Origin: Cokeromyces recurvatus
Taxonomy: Eukaryota > Mucoromycota > Mucoromycetes > Mucorales > Mucoraceae
Assembly (NCBI RefSeq): GCF_025118155.1
Contig: NW_026251389.1
Coordinates: 868,001 to 932,000 of the forward strand
Reading direction: 5' to 3'
Length of the DNA: 64,000 nucleotides
Shown here: piece by piece, positions 34,906-46,401 of the stretch
Numbering within the stretch: the stretch's first letter is position 1
How the letters are laid out: every line of letters begins with the position of its first letter
Notes under the pieces: model-generated
What the model saw: the letters and a program-made list of their open reading frames with translations, nothing else
What the model was told of the DNA's origin: nothing
Databases searched by the model: none
Made by a program: the position numbers and the translations under genes

Positions 34906-36018
34906 TCAAATGTCATGAAATGTCACTACATCTTCATTTGGAGTTGCTGCAGTTGTTGTAAAATGAGAAAATATAGGCTGTTGTTGTGTTGACAAGACAG
35001 CAGAATGAGGATCCATAAGGTCTATATTAGTACGCATAATTGACGGATAATAGAAAGTTGAATGATGATATCCTTGTTGTTGATTATAAAATATGTTATG
35101 TGATGTAGGACGATAATAGTTATTATTACGAGACTGTTGTTGTTGTTGTTGTAAACAGTCATAAGGATCAACAGCTACTAAAAAGTCTTGTTGTTGATGC
35201 TGTTGCTGCTGTTGCTGCTGCTGCTGTTGTTGTTGTTGTTCTTCTTCTTGATAGATAGAATTAAAATAAGTTCTTCCAGGTGAAGGATGAGGAGGAGGCA
35301 TCGTATCATAACTACTATCTGAAGAAGATGGAGGTCCTGATGAAAGATCGTCTGTGGCATCAAATGAATAACGGTAGCGAGGACTATTACATTTAGCAAT
35401 CAAGACACTAGGGCTATGGCCACTGTTACGTCGTGTGATACAAAATGGACAATGGCGTACAAATCGAGCTACCAATTCTTTTGGAATCCAAGAATATCTT
35501 CTTCGTACCTAGAGGGAAAATACAATAATAATAATACAATTAGCCAATCACATTGCAATTTAATTACTTTGATTTATTACCAGGGCAGAAGTTTTATCTC
35601 TTCCTCCATGATGTGCTTCTCGATGCGCTTTGACTAAAATTTCATAAATTTGCTCTTTCATAGCTACCGGCTTATTATCGTGACATACAACATCGGTTGT
35701 ACCAGGTTGTAATTGAAACATTTTTTTCACCCAAAAACGAAATTGAGCTGTAGAAATAGCCGTATTACGCGGATCTCTTAGTACCTGTTGTATAAGACAA
35801 TATCGGTGAGTATCTACAAGAGCCTTATCTCGTTTCTTTGGACTTAAATTATTTAGATAATCATCAATAATGGTCTTGAATTCAGTTACAGTAGGGATTT
35901 GATCATCATCATCAAATATCGGAGATTCTTCTTCAGATAGTGGTTGATCATGGCTGCTATATCTAAAAGCTGAATAAGGATGATATAATGGCAATGCTGT
36001 AGTGGTAGGATTTATCAT
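34906..36018 (-). CDS. Protein with gypsy-type integrase zinc-binding (HHCC) domain and polyQ tract, probably domesticated
   Basis: The minus-strand exons 36018..35581 and 35508..34906 give 346 residues. The core (about 115-170) reads I-L-V-K-A-H-R-E-A-H-H-G-G-R-D-K-T, then Y-S-W-I-P-K-E-L-V-A-R-F-V and C-P-F-C. That is the H-x3-4-H...C-x2-C (integrase H2C2) zinc-binding module of Ty3/gypsy integrases. No integrase catalytic core (D,D-35-E), reverse transcriptase or protease is present in or around the gene. The module instead follows a helical N-terminus and is followed by an acidic/Ser region and a Gln tract (about 13 Q) with further Q and N runs. An intron splits the domain between the His and Cys pairs, which is unlike an active element. 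It is likely a domesticated nuclear DNA-binding or adaptor protein; the role is unknown. Confidence 0.75.
35187..35240 (-). repeat. CAA/CAG triplet repeat encoding polyglutamine
   Basis: A mixed CAA/CAG run within the coding sequence of the integrase-domain gene (plus strand TTG/CTG). The mix of codons suggests selection at the protein level rather than recent pure slippage. Confidence 0.8.
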
Positions 36019-36488
36019 TTATTTATCTTTGACTAAATAAATAAATAAAAAATAAATAAAAAAAAAAAAACGAAAAGAAAAGAAAAGCGAAAGCCCTTCG
36101 CTAATTGTTCAAGATATGTAAAATAAAAAAAAAAAAAATTGTAACTCTAAACTCACGTTTACATTTGGCAAAGAATAAAATAACTCTTATTATTGTTATT
36201 TATTATTCATGCAGCCGCACGGGCCCAAGATATTATAATAAATATAAGACTTTTAAGGATAAAGGAGTCATTAGTATGTGCTTGAATATAACAGTTATTA
36301 TTCTCTTTTCAGCCAATTATATTCATTTTATATCTAATTCCGGGTTTCCGGTATACAATTGCATATATATTTAATTATTAAACCTTTTGCATAGACAACA
36401 GTTGATATGAAACAATGATGTAATTTATATAAGGAATGCTTTCAGACTTAATATTTGTTGATTGTTTGTAATTTTAGTTTCGTCCATA
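36019..36488. other. Intergenic, 5' of integrase-domain gene
   Basis: 470 bases between two minus-strand genes. It contains AAATA and A-rich runs near 36033-36085. An open frame on the plus strand (36105-36374) has no support as a gene. Confidence 0.45.
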
Positions 36489-37390
36489 TTATATGTCTAT
36501 GTCCATACTATTAGCTGCTATTGTAGTTTGTTCAGATAAAGAAGTCTCTGTCTCCATTGCTTCTTCTTTTTCCTCGTCCTGATCTTTATTATCATCACTT
36601 TCTTCTGTCTTACTGCTAAAATTATGTGGTTCTAATTCTATAATCGAATTCTCATCTAATCTATTTAATGTTAACGAGTTATTATTATTATCTAGTGATA
36701 GTTCCTGTTCTTCTTTATTTAAATGTGCAAAATCTTCCCAATATGAATTCACTAAAAGTACCTGTCAAACTACTGTATTAATTTACAATACTAAAAATAA
36801 AGGGTATCAAATATCCTTGTACAAACCTTTTCTACTGCACGTAAATATTTAATATACATTTTATAATACTTTTTGGGCTCAGTTACTAATTCACATAAAC
36901 GTTGGATAGTAAAAGGACAACTAATAATAGGAGAAAAAAAAATGTAATCTTAATAACGATTCGTTTCTTCTCTCTCTCTCTCTTTACTTTAAATGATCAT
37001 TAATTGCATGTGTAATTTTTATTAACAAGTCATCGGCAACCTTTTTCACTGATTTATCAGTAAGCTTACTTTCCATCAATTCATGTTGCTAATCTACAAG
37101 TTATTATACTGCTAATCTTTGTAAATTTGAATACATACCTTTGAAATTAAATCAACTAATATCTTTTGAAGTTGCTTCCAGCTAATTTCTAGCTGGTTTG
37201 TCTTTGCAATATGAAAAAGAACGGAATCAACAGTTACATCGTCTAATGTATCATTAATCTCTACAAAAAGTTCATTGTTAACAGTGTCTTTAGGTTTTGC
37301 ATCATTCTCATTGGCTGACACAGTCTCTTCTGTATCACTAGCTGTTCCTGAAGATGAAGAGGAAAGCATAAGTTTTTCTTCTATTGACAT
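36489..37390 (-). CDS. PPP4R2: PP4 regulatory subunit 2 (PPP4R2/Psy4 family)
   Basis: The minus-strand exons 37390..37139, 37088..36988, 36920..36827 and 36761..36489 give 239 residues. After an acidic Ser/Thr-rich start, the conserved core reads L-F-H-I-A-K-T-N-Q-L-E-I-S-W-K-Q-L, then the family signature C-P-F-T-I-Q-R-L-C-E-L-V-T-E-P-K, then Y-I-K-Y-L-R-A-V-E-K-V-L-L-V. The tail is a highly acidic disordered region, as in human PPP4R2. The protein directs protein phosphatase 4 catalytic subunit, with PPP4R3, to DNA-damage and centrosome substrates. It is divergent from the importin gene, with ATGs only 162 bases apart. Confidence 0.9.
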
Positions 37391-37552
37391 AATTTAAAAA
37401 AAAAAAAAAATAAAATAAATAAAAAAAACACGAAAAAGAAAAATCAATGTTATTGTGACGACAGTTTTGAAGAGTACACAAAAACACACAATATTTATAA
37501 ACTTTTTTTCTATTTTTATTTTTATTTTATTTTTTCAATCTAAAACTGCTTA
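37391..37552. promoter_or_regulatory. Compact bidirectional promoter, PPP4R2 and Mtr10/TNPO3
   Basis: Only 162 bases separate the two divergent start codons, so both promoters and leaders lie here. It contains A and T runs but no obvious TATA box. GTGACGACAGTTTTGAAGAG at 37455-37474 is the only less A/T-rich block. Confidence 0.5.
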
Positions 37553-40500
37553 ATGGTAACAGAAATTATAAATAATGTTTTAGAAGCACTGTCTTCTTTG
37601 TACAGTTCTACAAATCGACAAACAAACAGAGAAGCTAGTCGTTGGTTAGAAGGATTTCAAAAAAAGGTAGTCTAAATTGATTACTCAAATAACCTTAAAT
37701 TACTAAAGCTTGCATTTTCTTTTCTTTTTTTTTTTTAAAATAAAAAGCCTGAAGCTTGGGCGGTCGCTGATTATTTATTAAAATCAAAAGATTCGAATTT
37801 CGAAACACGTTTATTTGCTGCACAAACCTTTAAACAAAAGGTATAAAAATACATGAAGAAAGATCACTTCATTACTAAATCTATTTTTATTTTTCTCTTT
37901 GCCAGATTACATATGACTTGCGTGAATTAGATGTAGAAGCTCGATTACAATTACGTGATTCACTTATTGAAATGGTTTGGCAATCATCCACTCGTGAAAA
38001 AGCTGTCATGATCCAATTATGCTTGGCTATTAGTATTTTAGCTATACAGTTATTACAATGGAAAACAGTTATTCCGGACCTTATTAATAAGTTCAATAAA
38101 TCAAGTACTCAGGGGTTGATATGTTTACTTGAGATTCTCAAAACATTACCCGAAGAAATGAATGGCAATACAAGATTACCTTTAACTGTACATTTCTACA
38201 TCCATACCTTATTGATATATCTTTGATTAATAACTTTGCTTTCACATAGGATGCAGAATATAAATCAAGAGGAGAAGAATTGATTGACAACAATGCTAAA
38301 GAAGTACTTAATTTATTAACCATGTACATGCAAACAAGTGGTAAGATCAAGTTGTAAATTATTAATTATTCATTTCTGACATTCCTTTTTTTTTTTTTTT
38401 AAATTATCAATAGGGAATAATACAGAACTTCAAGAACAGATCTTTAAATGTTTAACAAGCTGGATTCGTACAGGTGAAATAGATATGAGACTACTTAGTA
38501 CAAGTCCCCTACTCGAACTTGCATTCAAGGCTCTCGAGTCACCTGAATTATTTGATGTTACTGTTGACCTAGTTTCAGAAATCATCTATGAAACACGAGA
38601 TGTCATTGAATCACGGCCGATTATTGAGCAGATCTATCCTTATTTTACCGTCTTGCTGTCAAAGTTAACAGAGGCCATTGAAGAAGAAAATGAGGATGAT
38701 GTTCGTGGTTATTGTCGTATTTTTGTTGAAGCTGGAGAAGCATATATCAATTTAATTGGAGCTCATCCTGAGTCCTTTAGAACTCTCTTAGAGGGTATTT
38801 TGAAATGCACAGCTTATCATGAAGATCTTGTAGATATCGTACCTATGACATTCAAATTTTGGTATGAATTGACAAACTTATTGGAGACTGATACATATGG
38901 ACATCAAAAACCCCAATTTTTAGCTTATTATGATCATTTAGTAGACATCATGTTAGGACATTTACAATATCCTGATGATGAAGGCAAAATGACAGCTGAA
39001 GAACGTGATGATTTTCGTGATTTTAGGCATAAAATGGGCGATACGCTTAAAGACTGTTGCCGTCTTTTAGGTCCACAGCCATGCCTTTTGAAACCTATGA
39101 ATCGTTTAACAGCACTTTTAAATGATAGCAATGCAACATGGCAACAAATTGAAGCACCCATTTTTTCCTTAAGAGTGATGGGATCTGAAATACCTGCAGA
39201 TGAAGATCAAGTGATGCCTCATATTATGGAATTTTTGTCGAAATTGCCAGCACATCCAAGGATCCGCTATGCAGCTACTTTGGTTATCTCTCGATACTCA
39301 TTTTGGACACAACTACATCCCCAATTTATTACGTATCAGTTAAATTTTATTTCTAATGGTTTCCAGAATGAAGAAGTAGCTGCTGCTAGTGCACTTGCCC
39401 TGAAGCATCTTTGTAAGGATTGTAGTAAACATTTGATCGACTTTGTACCACAACTTCATGTTTTTTATTTAAATGTTATCAAGACATTACCGTTTAGAGA
39501 TGTTTTGGAGGTGACAGAAGCAGTATCCTATGTCATCACCGAACTTCCTTTTACCAAAACAGAAGAAGCTTTACGTTTATTTTGTTTGCCTATTGCTCAA
39601 GAGTTGCATACCCTAGTTTCTAAAGGCAAAGAGCAAGTGACTAATGATGAATGTATTAAGATAGGAGGTATATATACATATACATATATATATAATAGTA
39701 AATATGAATGAACAACTTATACACTTTGAAATAGATTTTCTTGAACAAATTAGTGTATTTTTCCAAATAATTCGACCTGAAAATATACCAAGTGGACAAG
39801 CACATCCTTGTGTGACCTTTATCAGCGAATTATGGCCCGTTTTGGATATTATTTTGGCTAACTTTGGAGGATTATCAACTATATCGGAGCCTCTTTCAAA
39901 ATGCTTTAATAGTTTTATAAGCTCGTATGGAATTGATTTTGTACCTTTGTTACCATCTCTTATGGAACGTATTGTAAACGCCTTTGATCGTACTGGACTG
40001 AGTGGATATCTATGGGTAGCACTTCGTATGGTACGTGAGTATGGTAAACGAGAGGCTGCAGCAAGTCCTTGCTTCGAACTTGTACAGAGATTAAGTCAAA
40101 CTATGTTTACTAAATTACAATCGAGTCAAGTTAGTGATATTCCTGATGGTATAGATTAAATGACAAAAAACAATATATATATATATATATATATGTATAT
40201 AGTTCCTTTAGAGTCTAACACTTTTATATAGTAATTGAAGATTATTTCCGTTTAATTACAGCCTTTTTAGATAATACACCTACTATCAATGATGATTTGC
40301 TGAGATTGCTTTCAACTGTCTTTCAAGCAGGATTAGTAGGATTGACAGTGACTGAAATTCATGCTCTCTTTGCTGTATTAGGGTTCTATCGAAGAATGTT
40401 ATCATTAGGGGCTACATATGAACTGATCATTAGTAGACTATTTAAAGAATTTGGACAACAACTGGTGATTATTATGTTTGATGGATTAATTGACTTTTAT

Positions 40501-40808
40501 CATCAAGATGTTATACCTGATGTAGCAGCCCTATTTAAGTCATTAGCTGAGTTATTACCTAATGAATCAACTACATGGATAATGCAGGTTGTAAATCAAG
40601 TTCCTGATGATTACATGACAGTAGAAATTAAATCAGATTTTATGACAAATTGGACAGCGTAAGGAAAAAAAAAACTAATGAATATTAAATATAAACTCAC
40701 TCATTTTATAGGGCAATTCATGAGCAACATTGGATTAAAGTAAGAAGAATATTATCAGATTTTATAGCTACTTATCGTAGAAGAAACGCTAATAAAGTGA
40801 GACGTTGA
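37553..40808 (+). CDS. MTR10: Importin/karyopherin beta, Mtr10/transportin-3 family
   Basis: Exons 37553..37666, 37748..37840, 37906..38187, 38250..38340, 38414..39667, 39735..40148, 40232..40658 and 40712..40808 give 923 residues, the size of human TNPO3. It begins with a HEAT-rich N-terminus (A-S-R-W-L-E-G-F-Q, A-W-A-V-A-D-Y-L-L, F-A-A-Q-T-F-K-Q-K) typical of the exportin-N domain. Later come R-Y-A-A-T-L-V-I-S-R-Y-S-F-W and Y-L-W-V-A-L-R-M-V-R-E-Y-G. The end is basic (Y-R-R-R-N-A-N-K-V-R-R). Family members carry SR proteins or the mRNA-binding protein Npl3 into the nucleus under Ran control. The gene is intact, with no odd features beyond short introns. Confidence 0.93.
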
Positions 40809-41089
40809 CTTGTTCAATAATGTATTATCATCAAATATTTGCTGCATTAAAATATTGGGTTTATTTCCAAATTAAGAAACTCTGCCATATATATAAAAAG
40901 AGAGAGAGAAAAAAAAACTTTGTGCTACAACACTATTTATTTTTAACAATTATATATAAAAAGATCTCCTCTTCCTCCTTCTTCCTTCCATCCCCTTTTG
41001 AAATACATTTTTCATTTTCATTTTCTTTTTATTTATTTATTTATTTGTTCTTTCATTAATATTTGTATATACGTATATCATATTGTAAA

Positions 41090-42718
41090 ATGACATCACC
41101 AACATTGTTATCATCATTATCACGTATATCATTATTATGTACAACACTTTTACTATTAGTAGTACTACTACTATGGCTATTCAATAACATGATGATGACA
41201 ACAACAACAACAACAAGTGTAGTTTTATTTGATCCTGTTATACCATCACCTCAAGAAATAGATGCCATGTATGCATCAACTCAACTACCAGAACCTATTG
41301 AAATCACAAACTTATCATTATGCAAAAATATTGATTTTCATTGGCTGTAAGTAGTTAATCTAAGTAATAAAATGCAACAATCATCCTATTAAATCTTTTA
41401 TCTATCTGGAAGGGCTTCTGATAGAGACTATTGGGATGGATGGACATCCAAGTCTATGTTTATGAAACCTAATGGACAATTTACACGTAAAAATGTTTAT
41501 ATTCAAAAGGAAGAGACAGTCTGCATTTTAGTTATGGTAATTGATTCGATCTGATAATAAGCTAAGCTAATAAAGAAAGTTGATATATAGTTAGGACCTA
41601 TTCCAGCTGTTTCTTCTATCAAAATTGTACCTCATTATGCACCACCTGATTCTATTATCGTCACAGTTAAATCTCTTGATAACAAATCATCAATACCTGT
41701 TACATTAATACATCATCCTATTCAATCTAACATCTATTTTGCCCCTGTTCAATTTGTGATGGAAGGTGATTGGATACTTGAAACCAGAGTTGAATTTCGT
41801 TCTTATTTCTGGAAACAGCCCAGTTTACATCGCTATTTACCTTTAGACTTCAAATCATCCAATCAACTTACTGTTACTTCAACAAATGATATAAAAGTAT
41901 CGCATAAGACACGTTGTATTGGATCAGCCACGAAAGGCGTATGGCAGTTAATAAGCGGGAAACATGTCTTTATGCCTTCCTGTCAATTGTTTGATGTTCG
42001 ACGTGATGACTGTCCACAATTACCAAAGGTGATACATGCATGGGGTGATTTCCATCTAAAACGTAATATTTTGTCTATGAAGAAAGAAATGATCATGTCT
42101 TCATCATCATCACCACTAGAAGATAATGATGTTTCTTTTTGTGATGATACTCACTATTTTTATGAAGACGAAGAAGTTTCTTTTTTGTCATCTGCCTTAG
42201 TAGATAAACCAGTCTTATTGAATAATAATACAATGGCAGTGTACTTTGGTGATATGTCACATGTTAAAATCACTGAAGAAGCCATGTTGCATCATCGATG
42301 GAAGTTGAACATCTTACAGATTGCACGTCGATTGCCTAAACCTAATGTTGTAATAATTGGAACTGGCAATGAGGATCTATCATCTGGACAGCAAAACCCT
42401 ATTGAGTTTGCAAAAGCCTTTTCATCCTTTTTAGAATTTATTGTAACTGAAATATATAAAAATGTGTCTATTATAGTCAAGACAACCCAATATGCAACTC
42501 ATGGTTCAAAAGGATGGAATTATGGACGAAGTCTTGCTTATTCCAATATTATTCGTTCAACTGTTGCCAGTTTAGTAGCTCAAGATAAACAGGTCATGCT
42601 ATGGGATACGCATCAAATTGGATTTAAAGAAAATGAATGCCAATCAAAAGGATTCATTTCAAATCATAATGTACTTGAAATTGAAAATAATTTACTTTTC
42701 CAGCTACTTTGTTGGTAA
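41090..42718 (+). CDS. Type II membrane protein, PC-esterase/NXPE-like, function uncertain
   Basis: Exons 41090..41346, 41413..41536 and 41591..42718 give 502 residues. One signal-anchor (S-L-L-C-T-T-L-L-L-L-V-V-L-L-L-W-L-F, about residues 14-31) is followed by a Thr run and a lumenal domain. Blocks resembling the PC-esterase/SGNH superfamily occur in the expected order: W-D-G-W near the start, C-Q-L-F-D-V, V-I-H-A-W-G-D-F-H-L-K-R-N (the place of G-D-S-H), V-V-I-I-G-T-G-N, and near the end W-D-T-H-Q-I then S-N-H-N-V-L-E. If the alignment is right, the usual nucleophile Ser is Phe, so the enzyme may be inactive or use another residue. Related proteins modify polysaccharides in the Golgi. Family membership is a structural guess; the membrane topology is sure. 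Confidence 0.6.
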
Positions 42719-42850
42719 TAATCAATATCACGTGCTTTAAAGAAATTTAACACTTTTTTTTTTCTCATCATTTCTTCTTTCTATCTCTCTTTTTCTCTTT
42801 CTCTCTCTCTCTCTCTTTTTTTTATATATATTGATATTCATATATAAAAC

Positions 42851-43192
42851 ATGATACGGTTTTTTTTAATTGTAAATAAATCCTGTCAAACACGTTTTTC
42901 TAAATATTTTTATGACTTGAATTGTAAAGATCGTCCTACCTTTGAATTAGAAATAGCAAGACAATGTATAACTCGTAAATCAAACACAGTAAAATAAAAA
43001 TAGAATTCTACTTTATATATACATTCTTAGTAGATTATTATAGACATTATTCTTTAGGACAAAAGAATATAAAATAGGTTATTTTATTATCTCTTAGGGA
43101 AAGATAAATAATCGGAGTGTTAATATTATTTCCAAAATAGTTTATAGAGTTTATGCGTCATTGTATTTTATCATTGGATGTGATTTTGAAGA

Positions 43193-43226
<34 letters not shown>

Positions 43227-43607
43227 TAATTTTTTTGGTGTTCAATTCTAAATTACTTTATTATAGAATGAGTTTTCGTTATTAGAGTTAATTCAAACAT
43301 TTGTAGGTCAAGTATTTTTTTTTTCCTCATATAAAAACAAAAATCTATTTTTATTTTATTTTTATCCTAATTTTATTTTCTTCTATTAGAATGTTTAGAT
43401 CAATATTTCGAAAAAGTTGTAAGTAAAATAAAAAAAAAAATTCTATTTTCTTTTTTTCGAAAAAATTAACCTTATCCAAATATGGAAATTCAGACTGAAC
43501 TTGATCTTGTGTTTAATATCGAAAAAGTTCATATAATCATGGACGAAATTATCTTGAAAGGCCTTATCTTGGAAACCAATCAAGAGCGAGTTTTGTCTGT
43601 ACAATAA
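42851..43607 (+). CDS. AP4S1: Adaptor complex small (sigma) subunit, closest to AP-4 sigma
   Basis: Six short exons, 42851..42988, 43044..43077, 43141..43193, 43267..43306, 43390..43418 and 43494..43607, give 135 residues. It starts M-I-R-F-F-L-I-V-N-K and Q-T-R-F-S-K-Y, the sigma-adaptin signature. It continues K-E-Y-K-I-V-Y-R-V-Y-A-S-L-Y-F, L-L-E-L-I-Q-T-F-V-E-C-L-D-Q-Y-F, E-L-D-L-V-F-N-I-E-K-V-H-I-I-M-D-E and L-I-L-E-T-N. K-V-H-I-I-x-D-E with E-T-N, and the spacing from C-x2-R to the Y-K-x-x-Y-R block, fit sigma-4 better than sigma-1, -2 or -3. AP-4 sorts cargo at the trans-Golgi network without clathrin. The protein is somewhat divergent (T-L-F-F in place of C-S-F-I). A sigma-1 or sigma-2 paralogue is the alternative. 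Confidence 0.8.
43198..43223. repeat. A26 run in AP-4 sigma intron
   Basis: It follows directly after the GT donor of intron 3 (GAT|GTAAAA). Confidence 0.7.
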
Positions 43608-43801
43608 GAAAAAAAAAGCCTTACTTTATATCCCAGCCTATCTTTTAGTGTAACAGTCCTTTAATAGAACATAATAGGCAAAAAAAAAAATAAAAATTAA
43701 AGTATAGAAAAATCATATTTCAATTCTTTTTGGTTTTATTTTTTGAATTTTCGTTTCCTTTCCTTTCCTTTCAATAAAAAAAATATATATTACATATTAT
43801 A

Positions 43802-44649
43802 ATGATAGATAAAATAACTAGTAATGGGAACACTAGTAGCTATGAGTCCCAAAAAATAGAAGAATTTGAAAAAGCACCTTCTTATTTTTCAAATAGTCAT
43901 GTTGACCAAGAGGATCTTGAAAATAATAATCATATTCAAGATGGCACTGTACGTGGATTAAGTGCTAGACATATTCAAATGATTTCCCTTGGTGGTGCTA
44001 TTGGGTAACTATGGATACAATTTGAGTAAATAAAGTTATATTCTTAATCGTTGTATTATAGTACTGGTCTTTTCTTGAGTTCTGGTAGTAATGTAGCTGA
44101 GGTAATAATATACAAACAGATATTCACATACAGCACTTACTAATATATATATTTATATATGTATAGGCTGGTCCTGCTGGTGCTCTTATTGCCTATTGCG
44201 TTGGTACATAAATTTAATTCTTTTATAGACAATATATATATGTTATTCTAAACTTATTTTATAGTCGGTTTCATGGTTTACTGTATTATGACATGTCTTG
44301 GTGAAATGGCTACTTTTATGCCTGGTATATAAATGAATACAATTTTTTTTTTAACTTTAAACACTTTAATTAACTTATTCTTAGTTTCTGGTTCATTTAA
44401 CCATTACGCTACTCGCTTCGTTGAGCCTTCATTGGGATTTGCTTTGGGTTGGAATTATTGGTAAAAATAATAATAATATAAAATTCCTTTAAATAAAACA
44501 ATAATAATGACTAATAACGTTGTTGTTTTTTTCTAGGTTTTCTGTAAGTTCTTTTAACTTGTAGAATTATTTTTTTTTGTTTCTCATCTGTTTTATTTAA
44601 CAACGTTTATTTATTTATTTTTTATTTTAGTGGGTAAAGTAACAAGATC

Positions 44650-44691
<42 letters not shown>

Positions 44692-46401
44692 AATCTAATT
44701 TCTTTTATAAAATAGGCAGTTACAATCGCTACTGAACTTGCTGCTGCGGCAACTATTATCAAGTTTTGGAAAGAAGTGCTACCAGATGCTGCATGGTCTA
44801 CAATCTTTTTAGTTTTAACAGTTGCTGTCAACTTTTTAGGTGTTCGAATTTATGGTGAACTTGAATATTGGTTTGCTATGATCAAGATTGTGATCGTTAT
44901 TGTCTTTATTATCATTGGTATTTTAGTTGCAACAGGAGCTGTTGGTGGTCATACGATTGGCTTTGAGTAATATAATCATAATTTTTTTTTCTTTCTTTCT
45001 CACTTTATTTACTAATATAATCTATATGACTTAGATATTGGAAAAATCCTGGTGCATTTAATAATGGTGTCGTTGGTACCATTAGTGTCCTCTTAGCAGC
45101 TGGTTTCTCTTTCCAGGGTACAGAGATTGGTAAGTTTATTAAGCATGATGATTAAAGTATTACAGTTTATATAAAAATAACGTCCCTTTTTTTTTCCTTT
45201 CTTTCTTTTAGTCGGTATCACAGCAGGTGAAGCCAAAAATCCCACGAAAACTGTACCTCGAGCTATTCGTAATACCTTCTGGCGTATTATTATCTTTTAT
45301 GTCTGCACTATATTCTTAATTGGTTTATGTATCCCCCATAATAATGAGAATTTATTAAATGCAGATGGTGGACCAGGTACTGCTTCTTTTACTTTGGTCT
45401 TTCAATTAGCTGGCATTGAAGCTGGTTCTCATGTCATTAATGCTATTGTTCTTACAAGGTAAATAGATGTTTGTTTTTGTTTTATCTGTTGAAAAAAAAG
45501 GGGGAGAATGAAACTAACCTTCCCCTCCTTAACTCAAAGTGTATTATCTGCTTTGAATTCTTCCATGTATACTACATCTCGTACACTTATGGGTCTTGCT
45601 CGTGATAATAATGCACCTGCTTTCCTTGGCCGTGTCAATAAATATGGTGCACCTTTCTGGTAAATTATAAAAATAAAATAATTGAAATACATATTAATCA
45701 TCCTTATTTAATATAGGGCTGTTTGCTTTTCTTCGTTAGTTGGATTTGCTTGTGTGTTTGCTTCTATCTACAGGTAATAAAAAAAAAAAGCTCTTACATA
45801 ATATAATTTGCTATATACAACGCTCACAACTTTAATCCCTCTTTTTTTCTTCTTCTTCTTCTTCTTCTTTCTTTCTTTCTTTATAGTGCTGAACAAGCAT
45901 TTGTTTGGTTCTTAAGTATTACTGCTGTTAGTGGTTTTATCAGCTGGGCTGGTATCGCTGCTGTTCATATTCGTTTCCGTCGTGCATATATTCGTCAAGG
46001 ACGTAGTATTGAAGACTTACCTTATAAAGCCTTTGCTTATCCCTTTTCTGGTCTCTTTGCTACCATTCTCTGTATTCTTATTATCCTCGGTCAGGGTTAT
46101 AGTGCTTTTTCACCTCAGTTTGATTCAATATCATTTGTCACAAGTTATATCGGTATTGTTCCCTTTTTCTTATGTTATATTATACACAAATTAGTTACCA
46201 GAAAGAAATTGATACCTCTAGAAGAAGTTGGTAAGTTTATACAAATCCTTCATATGCTCTTTTGTATACAAATTCACTTTATTATTATTATTATTATTAG
46301 ATTTTGAGACAGGTCGCGTTACTCGATATGATATCGAAAAGGATAACGAGCAAGATAAAACAATTCCTCGTTGGAAACGTATTATTGCCTGGATTATTTA
46401 A
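43802..46401 (+). CDS. Basic amino-acid permease (Lyp1/Can1-like, APC superfamily)
   Basis: Fourteen exons, 43802..44004, 44062..44101, 44167..44203, 44265..44324, 44385..44460, 44538..44544, 44631..44633, 44716..44966, 45035..45129, 45212..45458, 45540..45659, 45717..45773, 45887..46230 and 46301..46401, give 546 residues. An acidic cytosolic N-terminus leads to [17 protein letters not shown], the family signature. About twelve membrane segments follow, including [33 protein letters not shown] and [10 protein letters not shown]. The tail (D-Y-D-I-E-K type, ending [10 protein letters not shown]) matches fungal permeases. It imports amino acids across the plasma membrane with protons; substrate basic or neutral is not certain. 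Exons 6 and 7 are 7 and 3 bases and encode Phe-Ser and one conserved Trp. Confidence 0.92.

Noticed and set aside
34906..36018. Active LTR retrotransposon
   Set aside because: No reverse transcriptase, RNase H, integrase core, primer-binding site or terminal repeats were seen around the integrase-type zinc module.
43081..43140. Alternative AP-4 sigma exon starting G-K-I-N-N-R
   Set aside because: An exon at 43044-43077 (ending K-E-Y-K-I) gives the family sequence with gap-free length and exact phase, so this block is intron.
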